Notes: generated by a model not told the origin, from the sequence alone. Shown: positions 25,509 through 35,618, counted from the stretch's first letter. The stretch is DNA of 64,000 nucleotides from Actibacterium mucosum KCTC 23349 (GCF_000647975.1 NZ_JFKE01000006.1:158388-222387); one strand, 5' to 3'. Numbers and translations: made by a program.

Positions 25509-27032
25509 ATGGATCGCATTTTTGCGCGCGCTACGTGCTTAACGCAAAGCCTGTTTGCCATGCCGCAGGGGATTGCCTTCCTGCCTGCATGCAGTCTTGC
25601 GGCGTTTTGGCTTGGCGGGGAAACGGCATTGGTCATCTTCGCCCTGTTGCCCCCGTTCTTCTATGCGATTTTCGGAAAAACGGCGCAGGCGGGTCCAACG
25701 CAGGGTGGCACGGATGTTGCAACTGGCCTGCGCCTGCGTGGTGACGCGGTGGCGGCATTGGATTCGGCTTTTGCGCATCGAAGCCCGGCAACGGCGGCGA
25801 TTGTGGTCTCTGTTGAAGATGTCGGCGATGTTGAGCAGCGATTTGGCCTGCCTGCCGTTGACATCGTTATGCGCAAGGTTGCGGAACGGTTGCAATCCGT
25901 GCTGCGACAGCAAGACATTCTGGCCCGCGCCGAAGGGTCGAGTTTCGCCATTGCCCTCGCCCCGATGCGGCGGGCGGACCTGGAAACCGTTCTTCAAATC
26001 TGCGCGCGTCTTCAGGATGCGGTGCGCGAACCGGTCAGTATCGATGCCACCACGGCCTATGTCAGTTCTTCGATTGGTTTCTGCCTGCCAGCGCGGTCTC
26101 CGCAGCCATCGGGCACCGGTATGATGAATGCGGCCGAAACCGCAATGTTGGAGGCCCGGCAACACGGGCCCGGCGCCATCCGCGCCTTTTCCAAGGACAT
26201 GCAGGTTGCCGTGGCGCAACGCAGTGAACTGATCGATGAACTGGCCGAGGCGCTGGATACAGGACAGATCCGGCCATGGTTTCAGCCACAGATTTCAACC
26301 GACACCGGCGAGGTTTCGGGGTTCGAGGCCCTTGCCCGGTGGGCCCACCCGGAACGCGGGCTGGTTCCGCCGGGGCAGTTTCTGGACGCGATTGAACATG
26401 CGGGGCTGTCCGAACGCTTGAGCGAGGAAATCCTGTTCCACGCCTTGTCTGCCCTGCGCAGCTGGGACACCGCGGGCATCAAGGTGCCGAATGTGGGTGT
26501 AAACTTTTCAGGCGATGAACTGCGCAATCCCCGGCTGGTCGACCGTATACAGTGGGAGCTGGACCGTTTTGGCCTGACACCAGATCGCCTGACCGTCGAA
26601 GTTTTGGAAACCGTCGTCGCCAATTCGCCGGACGATGTTGTGGTTCGCAATCTTGCCGCGCTTTCGAACCTGGGCTGCGGGATCGATCTTGATGATTTTG
26701 GCACCGGGCAGGCTTCGATCACTTCGATCCGGCGGTTCAAGGTTGGCCGCCTGAAAATTGACCGATCCTTTGTGACCAAAATCGACGAGGATTCCGAGCA
26801 GCGCAATCTTGTAGAAGCGATTTTAACCATGGCCGACCGTCTGGACCTCGACACAGTTGCAGAAGGCGTCGAGACATCCGAGGAACATGCAATGCTGTCG
26901 CAGCTGGGTTGCGGCCATGTTCAGGGCTATGGGATTTCGCGGCCGATCCCGTTCGAAGAAACTATCGCGTGGTGTACAAGCCATCGCAAGAAGCTGCCCA
27001 TTGTTGAGACACCACGCCGTCAGGCCGGGTGA
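25509..27032 (+). CDS. EAL-domain c-di-GMP phosphodiesterase with degenerate GGDEF domain
   Basis: 507 residues from the ATG at 25509 with AGGA upstream. Two N-terminal hydrophobic segments, a GGDEF-fold region whose signature reads AEGSSFAIA (no GGDEF, so no cyclase activity expected), and a C-terminal EAL domain. The EAL catalytic set looks intact: FEALARW, NFSGDEL, EVLETVV, DDFGTGQAS, KIDRSFV and EGVET. It should hydrolyse c-di-GMP, with the GGDEF part perhaps binding GTP as regulator (inference). It sits between ttcA and yidC, unlike the usual order. Confidence 0.9.
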   Translation: MDRIFARATCLTQSLFAMPQGIAFLPACSLAAFWLGGETALVIFALLPPFFYAIFGKTAQAGPTQGGTDVATGLRLRGDAVAALDSAFAHRSPATAAIVVSVEDVGDVEQRFGLPAVDIVMRKVAERLQSVLRQQDILARAEGSSFAIALAPMRRADLETVLQICARLQDAVREPVSIDATTAYVSSSIGFCLPARSPQPSGTGMMNAAETAMLEARQHGPGAIRAFSKDMQVAVAQRSELIDELAEALDTGQIRPWFQPQISTDTGEVSGFEALARWAHPERGLVPPGQFLDAIEHAGLSERLSEEILFHALSALRSWDTAGIKVPNVGVNFSGDELRNPRLVDRIQWELDRFGLTPDRLTVEVLETVVANSPDDVVVRNLAALSNLGCGIDLDDFGTGQASITSIRRFKVGRLKIDRSFVTKIDEDSEQRNLVEAILTMADRLDLDTVAEGVETSEEHAMLSQLGCGHVQGYGISRPIPFEETIAWCTSHRKKLPIVETPRRQAG

Positions 27033-27122
27033 GACATCAAAAACAAGGGAATCCGCTTGACCTTCCCGCCCGCCTTCTGTTGAACCTCCATCACCTGAAT
27101 ACGCGATGGATGGCGGTCTTTG

Positions 27123-28958
27123 ATGGATGATCAGAATAAGAACCTAATTCTGGCTGTGGTTCTCAGCTCAATCGTGATGCTTGTGTGGCTGGTGTTTTTT
27201 CCACCGGAACAGCCACAGCCCGCGTCGTTGGCTGATCCCGAAACCGGCAGCCTGACCGCCCCGCCCGCCGAAAGCGGTGCGGCGCCTACCGCAACCTCTT
27301 CGGACACGCCAACCCCATCCGCCAGCCCGCAAGGGGCCGAGACCTTGGCCACGGCGCCTCGCGTGCCGGTGATCACACCCAGCCTCGAAGGCTCGTTGTC
27401 ACTGATGGGGGGGCGGATCGACGACCTGTTGTTGACCAAATTCGCCGAATCCCTGGACGCAGACAGCCCACGCGTGAGTTTCCTGCGCCCCGCGACCGAG
27501 CTCAGCAGCTTTTACGCCCTGTTCGGCTGGGCTCCTGGTGGCGACCTGACATTCGACGATGTGCCCAACGCCAACACCCTGTGGGAACTGGCAGAGGGCG
27601 AAACGCTGACACCCGAAACCCCGGTGGTTCTGGAATGGCGCAACGCCAAGGGCCTGACCTTCCGCCGCGATATCTCGGTGGACGAGGACTACTTGTTCAC
27701 CATCGTGCAAAGCGTCCGCAACGACAGCGGCGCCACCGCACGCATCGCGCCCGAAGCGTCACTGGAACGGGTTGGTGAACCGGTTGACCTGAAAGGCGTC
27801 TTCATGCTGCACGAAGGCGCAATCCGCCAGAAAGATGATGAACGCGACTCGCTGACCTACAAGAAAATGCGCGATATGGACGACGATACACCGTGGTCCT
27901 ATGGCACGAACCTGGCCGATGTAGCCAAGGTGAATGGTGGCGGCTGGGTCGGGTTTACCGACCACTATTGGATGGCCACGCTGGTGCCGGACCACGACAC
28001 GCCCTATCAGTCGATCCTGCAATATGACCAAAGCGCCAACACCTACCGGTCCATTGCGCGCAAGGACACGTTGGTTGTTGGGCCGGGTGAAACGGTGAAA
28101 TCCGAAACCCTGCTTTTTGCCGGTGCCAAGGAATGGGACATAATCCACGGTTACCAGGAAAACCGGAATATCGACAATTTTGACGATGCGATTGACTGGG
28201 GCTGGTTCTTCTTCCTGACCAAGCCGATCTTCCGCGTGCTGCACGCCCTGAACGAGATGATTGGCAATATGGGCTGGGCGATTATCGCGCTGACCCTGCT
28301 GATCAAGGCCATCCTCTTCCCGCTCGCCTACCGCTCGTACGTCTCGATGGCGAAGATGAAAGAGCTGCAGCCCGAGATGGAAAAGATCAAGGAAAAGGCC
28401 GGCGACGACCGCCAGAAGCTGCAACAAGAGATGATGGCGCTTTACAAGAAAGAGCGCGTCAACCCGGCCTCGGGCTGTTTGCCGATCCTGCTGCAGATCC
28501 CGATCTTCTTCTCGCTTTACAAGGTGATCTTCGTGACGCTTGACCTGCGTCAGGCCCCTTGGGTTGGCTGGATCAAAGACCTCTCGGCGCCCGATCCCAG
28601 CTCGATCTTCAACCTCTTCGGCATCCTGCCTTTTGCCGCGCCTGATCCCAACAGTCTTGTGGCGTTCATTTCGCTGGGCATTCTGCCGATCCTGCTGGGT
28701 ATCTCGATGTGGCTGCAGCAAAAGCTGAACCCCGCACCCACCGACCCGACGCAGGCCATGATCTTTGCATGGATGCCGTGGATCTTCATGTTCATGCTGG
28801 GCACCTTCGCCAGCGGGCTGGTTCTGTACTGGATCGCGAACAACACGATCACCTTCATCCAGCAGTATTCGATCATGCGCCTGCAAGGTTACAAACCCGA
28901 CGTGTTCGGCAACATCCGCGCCAGTTTTCAGCGCAACAAAAAGCCCGACGCGAAATGA
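27123..28958 (+). CDS. yidC: membrane protein insertase YidC
   Basis: 611 residues from the ATG at 27123. TM1 is at residues 7-26 (LILAVVLSSIVMLVWLVFF), then a Pro/Ala-rich linker, the periplasmic beta-sandwich (to about 360), and the conserved five-TM insertase core (GWAIIALTLLIKAILFPLAYRS region, NPASGCLPILLQIPIFFSLY, WIFMFMLGTFASGLVLYW). The C-terminal tail is basic. It inserts proteins with or without SecYEG. Translationally coupled by ATGA to the MOSC gene. Confidence 0.97.
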   Translation: MDDQNKNLILAVVLSSIVMLVWLVFFPPEQPQPASLADPETGSLTAPPAESGAAPTATSSDTPTPSASPQGAETLATAPRVPVITPSLEGSLSLMGGRIDDLLLTKFAESLDADSPRVSFLRPATELSSFYALFGWAPGGDLTFDDVPNANTLWELAEGETLTPETPVVLEWRNAKGLTFRRDISVDEDYLFTIVQSVRNDSGATARIAPEASLERVGEPVDLKGVFMLHEGAIRQKDDERDSLTYKKMRDMDDDTPWSYGTNLADVAKVNGGGWVGFTDHYWMATLVPDHDTPYQSILQYDQSANTYRSIARKDTLVVGPGETVKSETLLFAGAKEWDIIHGYQENRNIDNFDDAIDWGWFFFLTKPIFRVLHALNEMIGNMGWAIIALTLLIKAILFPLAYRSYVSMAKMKELQPEMEKIKEKAGDDRQKLQQEMMALYKKERVNPASGCLPILLQIPIFFSLYKVIFVTLDLRQAPWVGWIKDLSAPDPSSIFNLFGILPFAAPDPNSLVAFISLGILPILLGISMWLQQKLNPAPTDPTQAMIFAWMPWIFMFMLGTFASGLVLYWIANNTITFIQQYSIMRLQGYKPDVFGNIRASFQRNKKPDAK

Positions 28959-29692
28959 CGCCGACCCTGGCCCAGATCTGGCGCCACCCGGTCAAGGGCG
29001 TGGGGGCTGAGCCGCTGGAGCTGGTTGACCTGACACCAGGCCGCCCCCTGCCGCTGGACCGGGCCTGGGCGATCCTGACCGGTGACGCGCAAGATACCGG
29101 CGCCTGGCAGCAATGCCGCAACTTCGCGCGCGGCTGCTACGGCCCGGGCCTTATGGCGGTGACCGCCCAATGCAAGGGCAACCGGATCACGTTCAGCCAC
29201 CCCGATCTGCCGGACCTCACCATCGATCCCGCCACCGAGGGCGCGGCGCTGGTTAACTGGATCACACCGATCTACGCGCCCGAAAGACCGCAACCGACCC
29301 AAATGATCGCCGCACCGGAAACCGGGATGGCCGATGTGGACTATGCCTCGGTCTCGATCATGGGCCTGTCGTCGCTGCGTGCTTTGGGCGACAAGATCGG
29401 ACAGCCCCTTGATGCCCGCCGATTCCGCGGCAACCTGTGGGTCGAAGGTCTGGCCCCGTTCGAAGAACTGGCATGGCCTGGTGCCACCATTGGTATCGGC
29501 GACGCCGAATTGACGGTGGAAGAACCGATAACGCGTTGCCGCGCAACCGAGGCAAACCCGAATACTGGCCGCCGCGATATCAATACACTGGCCGCCTTGC
29601 GCGACGGTTGGGATCACACGCATTTTGGCGTTGCCGCGCGCGTCACCAAGCCCGGGCGCATTGCTGCCGGTGACAAGGTCACCGCGCCATGA
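28955..29692 (+). CDS. MOSC domain-containing protein
   Basis: 245 residues. An N-terminal MOSC beta-barrel (LAQIWRHPVKGVGAEPLELV) precedes the MOSC core, where RFRGNLWVEG and TRCRATEANPNTG are visible; the Cys in TRCRAT is the conserved residue that binds sulfur or molybdenum cofactor in relatives such as YcbX and mARC. Substrate unknown. It overlaps yidC upstream and engB downstream, each by ATGA, a gene order common in Rhodobacterales. Confidence 0.87.
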   Translation: MTPTLAQIWRHPVKGVGAEPLELVDLTPGRPLPLDRAWAILTGDAQDTGAWQQCRNFARGCYGPGLMAVTAQCKGNRITFSHPDLPDLTIDPATEGAALVNWITPIYAPERPQPTQMIAAPETGMADVDYASVSIMGLSSLRALGDKIGQPLDARRFRGNLWVEGLAPFEELAWPGATIGIGDAELTVEEPITRCRATEANPNTGRRDINTLAALRDGWDHTHFGVAARVTKPGRIAAGDKVTAP

Positions 29693-30342
29693 CCACCCTG
29701 CCCTTCCCCCTCGCCCCCGATCCCGATCCGGCAATGCTGGAACGCGGGCGCAAGCTGTTCGCGGCTGAAACCGACTTTCTCAAAGGCGTCGTGGCCATGG
29801 ACGGCTTGCCGCCCGCCGATCGGGTCGAAGTCTGCTTCGCCGGCCGCTCGAATGTCGGGAAATCCAGCCTGATCAACGCACTAACAGGCCGCAAGGCGCT
29901 GGCCCGCGCTTCGAACACACCGGGTCGCACACAGGAAATCAACTTTTTCACCACCACGGGCGGCCCCTTTCTGGTCGATCTGCCCGGATATGGCTATGCC
30001 GAGGCGCCCCTGCCCGTGGTCGAAAAATGGCAACGCCTGCTCAAGGCCTACCTGGCGGGCCGCGCCACCCTGCGACGTGCCTTTGTCCTGATCGACGCGC
30101 GCCACGGCGTGAAGAAGGTCGACGAAGAGATCCTGACCCTCCTCGACACGTCCGCCGTGACCTTCCAGGTGGTGCTAACCAAGGCGGACAAGGTGAAAGA
30201 CAAGGACCGCGAGAAGACCCTTGCCCAGGTTCGCAATGCATTGTCGAAACACCCGGCGGCCTATCCTGAATTGATCCTCACCTCGTCCGAAAAAGGCCTT
30301 GGCATCCCCACCCTGCGCGCCACGATCGCCGGCATCGAATAG
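29689..30342 (+). CDS. engB: ribosome biogenesis GTP-binding protein EngB/YsxC
   Basis: 217 residues. G1 is GRSNVGKSSLINAL, G2 contains TPGRTQEINFF, G3 is DLPGYGYAEAP, G4 is TKADKVK and G5 is TSSEKGLG. The circular TRAFAC-type GTPase acts in 50S assembly. It is the last gene of the yidC-MOSC-engB coupled run; a GC-rich hairpin follows at 30363. Confidence 0.96.
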   Translation: MTTLPFPLAPDPDPAMLERGRKLFAAETDFLKGVVAMDGLPPADRVEVCFAGRSNVGKSSLINALTGRKALARASNTPGRTQEINFFTTTGGPFLVDLPGYGYAEAPLPVVEKWQRLLKAYLAGRATLRRAFVLIDARHGVKKVDEEILTLLDTSAVTFQVVLTKADKVKDKDREKTLAQVRNALSKHPAAYPELILTSSEKGLGIPTLRATIAGIE

Positions 30343-30362
30343 TCAGGTGCGATCACCCCAAG

Positions 30363-30387
30363 GTCCCCTCCCCCCATGGGGAGGGAC
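30363..30387. other. GC-rich bulged hairpin after engB
   Basis: GTCCCCTCCCC and GGGGAGGGAC pair with one bulged C around a CCAT loop. No T-tract follows. A similar GGGAGGGGG motif trails it, in the manner of intergenic repeat elements. Confidence 0.4.
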
Positions 30388-30459
30388 AGGGAGGGGGTCA
30401 GGTAAGCTCTTGCCGCGACAGCGGCGCCGGTTTACCAACAGCCTCCAGAGGAAACCGAG

Positions 30460-31329
30460 ATGAAAAAGCAAACCGCCATGAACCGTGACTGGATCGCCAC
30501 CGCGCGTACGCTCTCTGCGGCGCTTCCCTACCTGCAGCGCTATGACGGTGCCGTCGTCGTCATAAAATTTGGTGGCCACGCCATGGGCAGCGACGAGGCG
30601 ATGGACAGCTTTGCCCGCGATATCGTGCTGATGCAACAGGTCGGTGTGCGCCCGGTGATCGTGCATGGCGGCGGGCCGATGATCAACGAAATGCTTGAAA
30701 AGCTTGGAGTAAAATCCGAATTCGTGAACGGCAAACGTGTGACCGATGCAGAAACTGTCCGCGTGGTCGAGATGGTGCTGTCGGGCCAGGTCAACAAGCG
30801 TATCGTACAGGCCATCAACCGGCAGGGCGGCAAAGGCGTGGGGCTTTCGGGCAAGGATGCCAACCTGATTACCTGCACCCAAACCAACCCTGATCTGGGC
30901 TTTGTTGGCACGCCATCAAAGGTGCAACCCAATGTTTTGAATAACCTTTTTGAGGCCGGGATGATCCCTGTTGTTGCCCCGCTGGGCGCGGGCGAAAACG
31001 GCGAGACATTCAATATCAACGGCGACACGGCGGCTGGCGCCATCGCCGCGGCGCTGGAGGCGGATCGCCTGCTGCTGCTGACCGATGTGGCCGGGGTCAA
31101 GGATGCCAGCGGCGAGGTGGTCACCGAACTGACCCCTGACCAGATCCGCAATCTGACCGAAGCAGGCGTGATCGCCGGTGGCATGATTCCCAAAACCGAA
31201 ACCGCGCTGGCCGCCATCGATGGCGGCGTGCGGGCCGTCGTCATTCTGGATGGGCGCGCGCCAAATGCTTGTTTGCTAGAGCTTTTTACCGACCACGGTG
31301 CCGGGTCGCTGATCCGGCCTCAGCGATAG
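30460..31329 (+). CDS. argB: acetylglutamate kinase
   Basis: 289 residues, ATG at 30460 behind GAGGAAACC. Phosphorylates N-acetylglutamate in arginine synthesis. The amino-acid kinase fold is evident: [11 protein letters not shown] (phosphate-binding Lys), [12 protein letters not shown], the [15 protein letters not shown] segment, and [10 protein letters not shown]. The N-terminal helix [18 protein letters not shown] is typical of the hexameric, arginine-inhibited type. Confidence 0.96.
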   Translation: MKKQTAMNRDWIATARTLSAALPYLQRYDGAVVVIKFGGHAMGSDEAMDSFARDIVLMQQVGVRPVIVHGGGPMINEMLEKLGVKSEFVNGKRVTDAETVRVVEMVLSGQVNKRIVQAINRQGGKGVGLSGKDANLITCTQTNPDLGFVGTPSKVQPNVLNNLFEAGMIPVVAPLGAGENGETFNINGDTAAGAIAAALEADRLLLLTDVAGVKDASGEVVTELTPDQIRNLTEAGVIAGGMIPKTETALAAIDGGVRAVVILDGRAPNACLLELFTDHGAGSLIRPQR

Positions 31330-31417
31330 CCTTGAATTAACCTATGCTTGCTCGTCCATCGGAAACTGTGCAAACTTCGTAAACCACGGTGCCAACGAAG
31401 CGGGTGAAGCGCACAAT

Positions 31418-31918
31418 ATGACCCTATTGCTGATCCTTGTTCGGCACGCGAAGTCCAGCTGGGGAGATCCGGCCGCCGAAGATATTGATAGGCCCCTGAA
31501 CAAGCGCGGTCAGAAAGCTGCGCCCGAGATTGCTAAGTGGTTGAATTCCAAAGGATATATCCCGGCTGAAGTGGTGAGCTCGCCGGCGCGCCGCACGTTG
31601 GAAACTTGGGACCGGATGGCCCCCCATTTCCCCGACACGGCCCTGATCCGGCGCGAGCCCGATCTTTACCTTGCCCCGCCTTCTACGATGTTGAATTCAT
31701 TGCAGAATTGTGCCGCCGACCCGGTGATGATGTTGGGCCATAACCCCGGTATTGCCGGCTTTGCCGCGGCGCTTTTGGCCAGCCCGCCAGACCACCCGCG
31801 ATTCCGCGATTACCCTACCTGTTCAACCCTTGTTGCCGCCTTCGAGGCCAGCGATTGGGCCGAGGTTCAGCCGGGTAGTGGCAAGGTGCTGGACTTCACC
31901 ATTCCGGCCGATCTTTAA
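31418..31918 (+). CDS. histidine phosphatase family protein (SixA-like)
   Basis: 166 residues. The phosphoglycerate-mutase-like RHx motif LVRHAKSSW at residue 7 supplies the phospho-His; RPLNKRGQKAAP, SSPARRTLETW and the later MMLGHNPGI (second His) complete the pattern. SixA-type enzymes remove phosphate from histidine phosphotransfer proteins, but the target here is unknown. It ends at a bidirectional terminator shared with bztD. Confidence 0.87.
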   Translation: MTLLLILVRHAKSSWGDPAAEDIDRPLNKRGQKAAPEIAKWLNSKGYIPAEVVSSPARRTLETWDRMAPHFPDTALIRREPDLYLAPPSTMLNSLQNCAADPVMMLGHNPGIAGFAAALLASPPDHPRFRDYPTCSTLVAAFEASDWAEVQPGSGKVLDFTIPADL

Positions 31919-31932
31919 CGTAGTTATTAAAA

Positions 31933-31960
31933 AACCCCGGCCGCGAAGCCGGGGTTCTTT
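31933..31960. terminator. bidirectional intrinsic terminator
   Basis: AACCCCGGC and GCCGGGGTT form a 9-bp stem, with TTCTTT on one side and a run of A (T on the other strand) on the other. It lies between the convergent phosphatase and bztD genes. Confidence 0.85.
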
Positions 31961-31986
31961 AAACTTTTCAGGCCGCGATGGCGCGA

Positions 31987-32751
31987 TCAGTGGCCCAGGA
32001 TCTGGCTGAGGAACAGCTTGGTCCGGTCGCTTTGCGGATTGTTAAAGAACGCTTCGGGCTCGTTCTGTTCGACGATCTGACCGGCATCCATGAAGATCAC
32101 GCGGTTGGCGACCTGACGGGCAAAGCCCATCTCGTGGGTCACACAGAGCATCGTCATACCCTCTTCGGCGAGCTCGATCATGGTGTCCAGCACCTCTTTG
32201 ATCATCTCGGGGTCAAGGGCCGAGGTCGGCTCGTCAAACAGCATGATGCGCGGGCGCATGCACAGCGACCGGGCGATGGCCACACGCTGTTGCTGACCGC
32301 CCGACAACTGACCGGGATACTTGTTGGCCTGATCGGGGATCTTCACCTTTTCCAGGAAATGCATCGCCGTTTCCTCGGCCTCTTTCTTGGGGATCTTACG
32401 AACCCAGATCGGGGCGAGGGTACAGTTCTCCAGGATCGTCAGATGCGGGAACAGGTTGAAGTGCTGAAAGCACATGCCAACCTCGGACCGGATCGTGTCG
32501 ATGTTTTTCAGGTCCGATGTCAGCTGTGTGCCGTCCACCACGATCGAGCCCTTCTGGTGTTCCTCCAGCGCGTTGATACAGCGGATCAGCGTCGATTTGC
32601 CCGACCCCGAGGGGCCACAGATCACGATGCGTTCGCCGCGGTTCACGGTCAGTTCGATATCGCGCAGCACGTGGAACTGTCCGTACCACTTGTTCATGCC
32701 CCGGATTTCGATGGCGACTTCGTCGGAAACTTGCATTTGTGCTTGGGTCAT
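31987..32751 (-). CDS. bztD: glutamate/glutamine/aspartate/asparagine ABC transporter ATPase
   Basis: 254 residues of a polar amino-acid ATPase (BztD/AapP). Walker A is GPSGSGKST, the Q-loop is [12 protein letters not shown], the signature is LSGGQQQR, Walker B is [14 protein letters not shown], and the H-switch is VTHEMGFAR. It is the last gene of bztABCD and drives the permeases BztB and BztC. It stands 15 bases after bztC. Confidence 0.94.
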   Translation of the reverse strand: MTQAQMQVSDEVAIEIRGMNKWYGQFHVLRDIELTVNRGERIVICGPSGSGKSTLIRCINALEEHQKGSIVVDGTQLTSDLKNIDTIRSEVGMCFQHFNLFPHLTILENCTLAPIWVRKIPKKEAEETAMHFLEKVKIPDQANKYPGQLSGGQQQRVAIARSLCMRPRIMLFDEPTSALDPEMIKEVLDTMIELAEEGMTMLCVTHEMGFARQVANRVIFMDAGQIVEQNEPEAFFNNPQSDRTKLFLSQILGH

Positions 32752-32766
32752 TGTTCCGAACCTTTC

Positions 32767-34305
32767 TTAGTGATGGTCGGTTTGAAGCTGACGCTCCAGC
32801 CATTGTGAGTATTGCGAAATGCCGTAGCAGACGACGAAGAAGAGCATGGCGCCAAAGCCGTACACCTCCCAGTAGACGCCGATCCATTCGGTGGCGTTCT
32901 GGATCGGTCCGCGGATCATGCCCACCAGGTCGAACATCGAGATGATCGAGACCAGCGTGGTGTCCTTGAACAGGCCAACGGCCACGTTCACGATACCCGG
33001 GATCGAGATTTTCAGCGCCTGCGGCAGGATGATCAACCGCGTGGCTTGGGCATAGTTCAGGCCCAGGCTGTCTGCTGCTTCGTATTGTCCCTTGGGCAGG
33101 GCGGCCAGACCGCCGCGGATCACCTCGGCGATATAGGCGGCCGAGAAGGCGGTGATCATGATGATCACCCGCAAGACCAGGTCGAAGTTGCTTTCGGGTG
33201 GCATGAAATAGGCCAGCATCACGTTGGCCACGAACAGCAGGGTGATCAGGGGCACGCCGCGAATGAACTCGATAAAGATCACACAGACGCCTTTGATCAG
33301 CGGCATGTCCGACTGTCGGCCCAGTGCAAGAGCAATGCCCAGCGGGATCGACAGCGACACACAGACGGTGCCAAGGATCATGTTCAGTACAAAGCCGCCC
33401 AGATCGCGCGAGGCGACCGCCTGAAGCTCTAGCCCGACAACCGAGGCCAGGCCGTCGGAAACAGGGCCAAAGACAAAGGTCAGCGCCGCATAGAGGAACA
33501 GAAGCGCGGTTACAACCGAGACAAGCCCGCCGCCCTCGTAGCTGTTATAGATCGCGTAGCCCACGAAGATGCCCATCGGGATGAAGAACAGGTAGGTAAA
33601 GCCCGACATCAGCCAGAAGGCCCCGTAGGCAACCGTGTTCAGCGCCCCGGAGGTGCCGATGGAGTTGGCGATAAAGCCCAGCTCGCCCGCGCCGATGAAC
33701 AGCAGATAGGCCAGGCCAACGCCGGCGATCAAACCCACCACAGCGGCGGCGATTTTGCGCATGTCGGTCGAGATCTGCTCGCCGATCAGCCGGTACACCA
33801 TGGCCGTCAGCACAAACAGCGCCAGCAGCATCAGCGGTGTCCATAGCGAGCCGCCCCAAATCAGCCAATAGGCGATGAAAGGGTAGAGCCCGGTGAACAA
33901 CAGCAGCTTTCGCGGGACGGTCTGAAACAGAACCGGCAGCGCGGCCACCAGAAGCAGGACAAGGGCGATCACGATGCGGAAATAGGCCTCGGGCGGGTAT
34001 TTGAACCCGAACAGCAGGTGATCCCAGCGATCCACCAGCACCGCGAAACAGGCGCCCGAGGCGCCGGCCAGAATGTCGCGGCATTCGCGCATCGATCCGG
34101 CTTCCCAGACGCCATTGGCGAACCACGGTACGATGCCCATCAGCAACCGGATGATCACGTACGCGGCGATCACCGTCAGCACTGTGTTCAGAATGCTGGA
34201 GAACAGGTTCTCGCGCATCCATTTGACGATCCCGGCCTCGGCCGCGGGTGGCGGCGAGGGCGGGATCTGTTCGGTGCGCACGAAGGAGACATTGGTGTCA
34301 GTCAT
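32767..34305 (-). CDS. bztC: glutamate/glutamine/aspartate/asparagine ABC transporter permease, second subunit
   Basis: 512 residues, with a C-terminal binding-protein-dependent permease domain (about 295-505) carrying the EAA-type loop RGGLAALPKGQYEAADSLGL. The N-terminal part has many additional hydrophobic segments (about residues 35-290). R. capsulatus BztC and rhizobial AapM are shorter (about 434 and 385 residues as I recall), so this version has an enlarged membrane region. It pairs with BztB. Confidence 0.92.
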   Translation of the reverse strand: MTDTNVSFVRTEQIPPSPPPAAEAGIVKWMRENLFSSILNTVLTVIAAYVIIRLLMGIVPWFANGVWEAGSMRECRDILAGASGACFAVLVDRWDHLLFGFKYPPEAYFRIVIALVLLLVAALPVLFQTVPRKLLLFTGLYPFIAYWLIWGGSLWTPLMLLALFVLTAMVYRLIGEQISTDMRKIAAAVVGLIAGVGLAYLLFIGAGELGFIANSIGTSGALNTVAYGAFWLMSGFTYLFFIPMGIFVGYAIYNSYEGGGLVSVVTALLFLYAALTFVFGPVSDGLASVVGLELQAVASRDLGGFVLNMILGTVCVSLSIPLGIALALGRQSDMPLIKGVCVIFIEFIRGVPLITLLFVANVMLAYFMPPESNFDLVLRVIIMITAFSAAYIAEVIRGGLAALPKGQYEAADSLGLNYAQATRLIILPQALKISIPGIVNVAVGLFKDTTLVSIISMFDLVGMIRGPIQNATEWIGVYWEVYGFGAMLFFVVCYGISQYSQWLERQLQTDHH

Positions 34306-34308
34306 GGC

Positions 34309-35529
34309 TTACCGCTCCTTCAGTTTGATCGAGTTGTTGTAGATGTTCATCACGAAAGAAATGCTGAGCGAGATGGTCAGGTAGAAGAGCATCAAGAGCA
34401 GCACAGCCTCGATCGCGCGACCGGTCTGCAGCAGGGTGATCCCACCCAGCGTGCCGGTCAGGTCCATATAGCCCACGGCGATGGCCAGCGACGAGTTCTT
34501 GGTGATGTTGAGATATTGCGAGATGAGCGGCGGGATAATCACCCGCAGCGCCTGCGGCAGTACCACAAGGTTCATGATCCGGCCCGGTCGCAGACCCAGC
34601 GCCCCTGCGGCCTCGGTCTGGCCCTTGGGGATGGCCTGGATACCGGCGCGCACGTTCTCGGCGATGAATGCGCCTGTGTAGATCGCCAGCGCGAACCACA
34701 GCGCGATCAGCGAACCGCGGACGGTCATGCCACCTTTGAAGTTGAAGCCCTTAAGCTCGGGGTATTCCAGCGTGATCGGGTTGCCAAGCACCAACTGCGC
34801 CAGGATCGCGGGCACAAAGAACAATGCCACGCTGGGCCAGAAGGTTGGGATCAGCTTGCCGTGATCATAAAGCTGTTTGCGCGCATAGCGGCGGAAGGCG
34901 AAGATGCCGACAATCGACAGCAGGAACACGATACCAACGATCAGCGAGCCGCTTTCGTAAATCGGTTTCGGCAGGAACACACCCCGGTTGGTCACCGCGA
35001 CACTGTCAAAGAACCACATCGACGCGGTTGCGTCTTCGCCCTTGAACGCCCTTGGCGCCGGTGTCGTGTTGATCATGATCGAGAAGATGATCAGGATCCA
35101 GATCAGCACCGGCACGTTGCGGAACATTTCCACGTAGATCGACATCAGCTTGCGCACCAGCCAGTTCGGCGACAGGCGCAGAACGCCGGCGATGACGCCG
35201 ATGACGGTCGCGGTGATGCAGCCAAGGAAGGCGACAATCAACGTGTTCAGCAGGCCAACGATGGCCGCGCGACCATGCGTATCCGTGCTTTCATAAGAAA
35301 TCGGACGCTGGTTGATGTCGTACCCGGCCTGCGCGCCGAGGAAATCGTAACTGATGTTCAACCCGGCGGCGGCAAGGTTACGCACCAGGTTCCCGCCGAT
35401 GAAGGCCATGGTCGCAATGATCGCGACCAGGGCAATGAATTGGAATGTGTATGAGCGATACCGGGTGTCGTTGATCAGCGAAGAGAGCCGAAACGACGCC
35501 GGTGCTGGCGTGTCGGTTATGGTCGTCAT
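34309..35529 (-). CDS. bztB: glutamate/glutamine/aspartate/asparagine ABC transporter permease, first subunit
   Basis: 406 residues. The N-terminus DTRYRSYTFQFIALVAII and NLVRNLAAAGLNISYDFLGAQAGYDI is typical of BztB/AapQ; the C-terminal half holds the permease domain with the coupling loop AGIQAIPKGQTEAAGALGL and PGRIMNLVVLPQALR. It ends 3 bases before bztC. It is separated from bztA by 129 bases containing a terminator-like hairpin. Confidence 0.94.
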   Translation of the reverse strand: MTTITDTPAPASFRLSSLINDTRYRSYTFQFIALVAIIATMAFIGGNLVRNLAAAGLNISYDFLGAQAGYDINQRPISYESTDTHGRAAIVGLLNTLIVAFLGCITATVIGVIAGVLRLSPNWLVRKLMSIYVEMFRNVPVLIWILIIFSIMINTTPAPRAFKGEDATASMWFFDSVAVTNRGVFLPKPIYESGSLIVGIVFLLSIVGIFAFRRYARKQLYDHGKLIPTFWPSVALFFVPAILAQLVLGNPITLEYPELKGFNFKGGMTVRGSLIALWFALAIYTGAFIAENVRAGIQAIPKGQTEAAGALGLRPGRIMNLVVLPQALRVIIPPLISQYLNITKNSSLAIAVGYMDLTGTLGGITLLQTGRAIEAVLLLMLFYLTISLSISFVMNIYNNSIKLKER

Positions 35530-35618
35530 CCAGGACGTTCCCCGTTTGCTTTTTGGTTATTCAGGCACGTTCTTTTCGTGTGCTCTGCAAGCCCTTGCCC
35601 GGTTTTCCGGTTGCAAGG

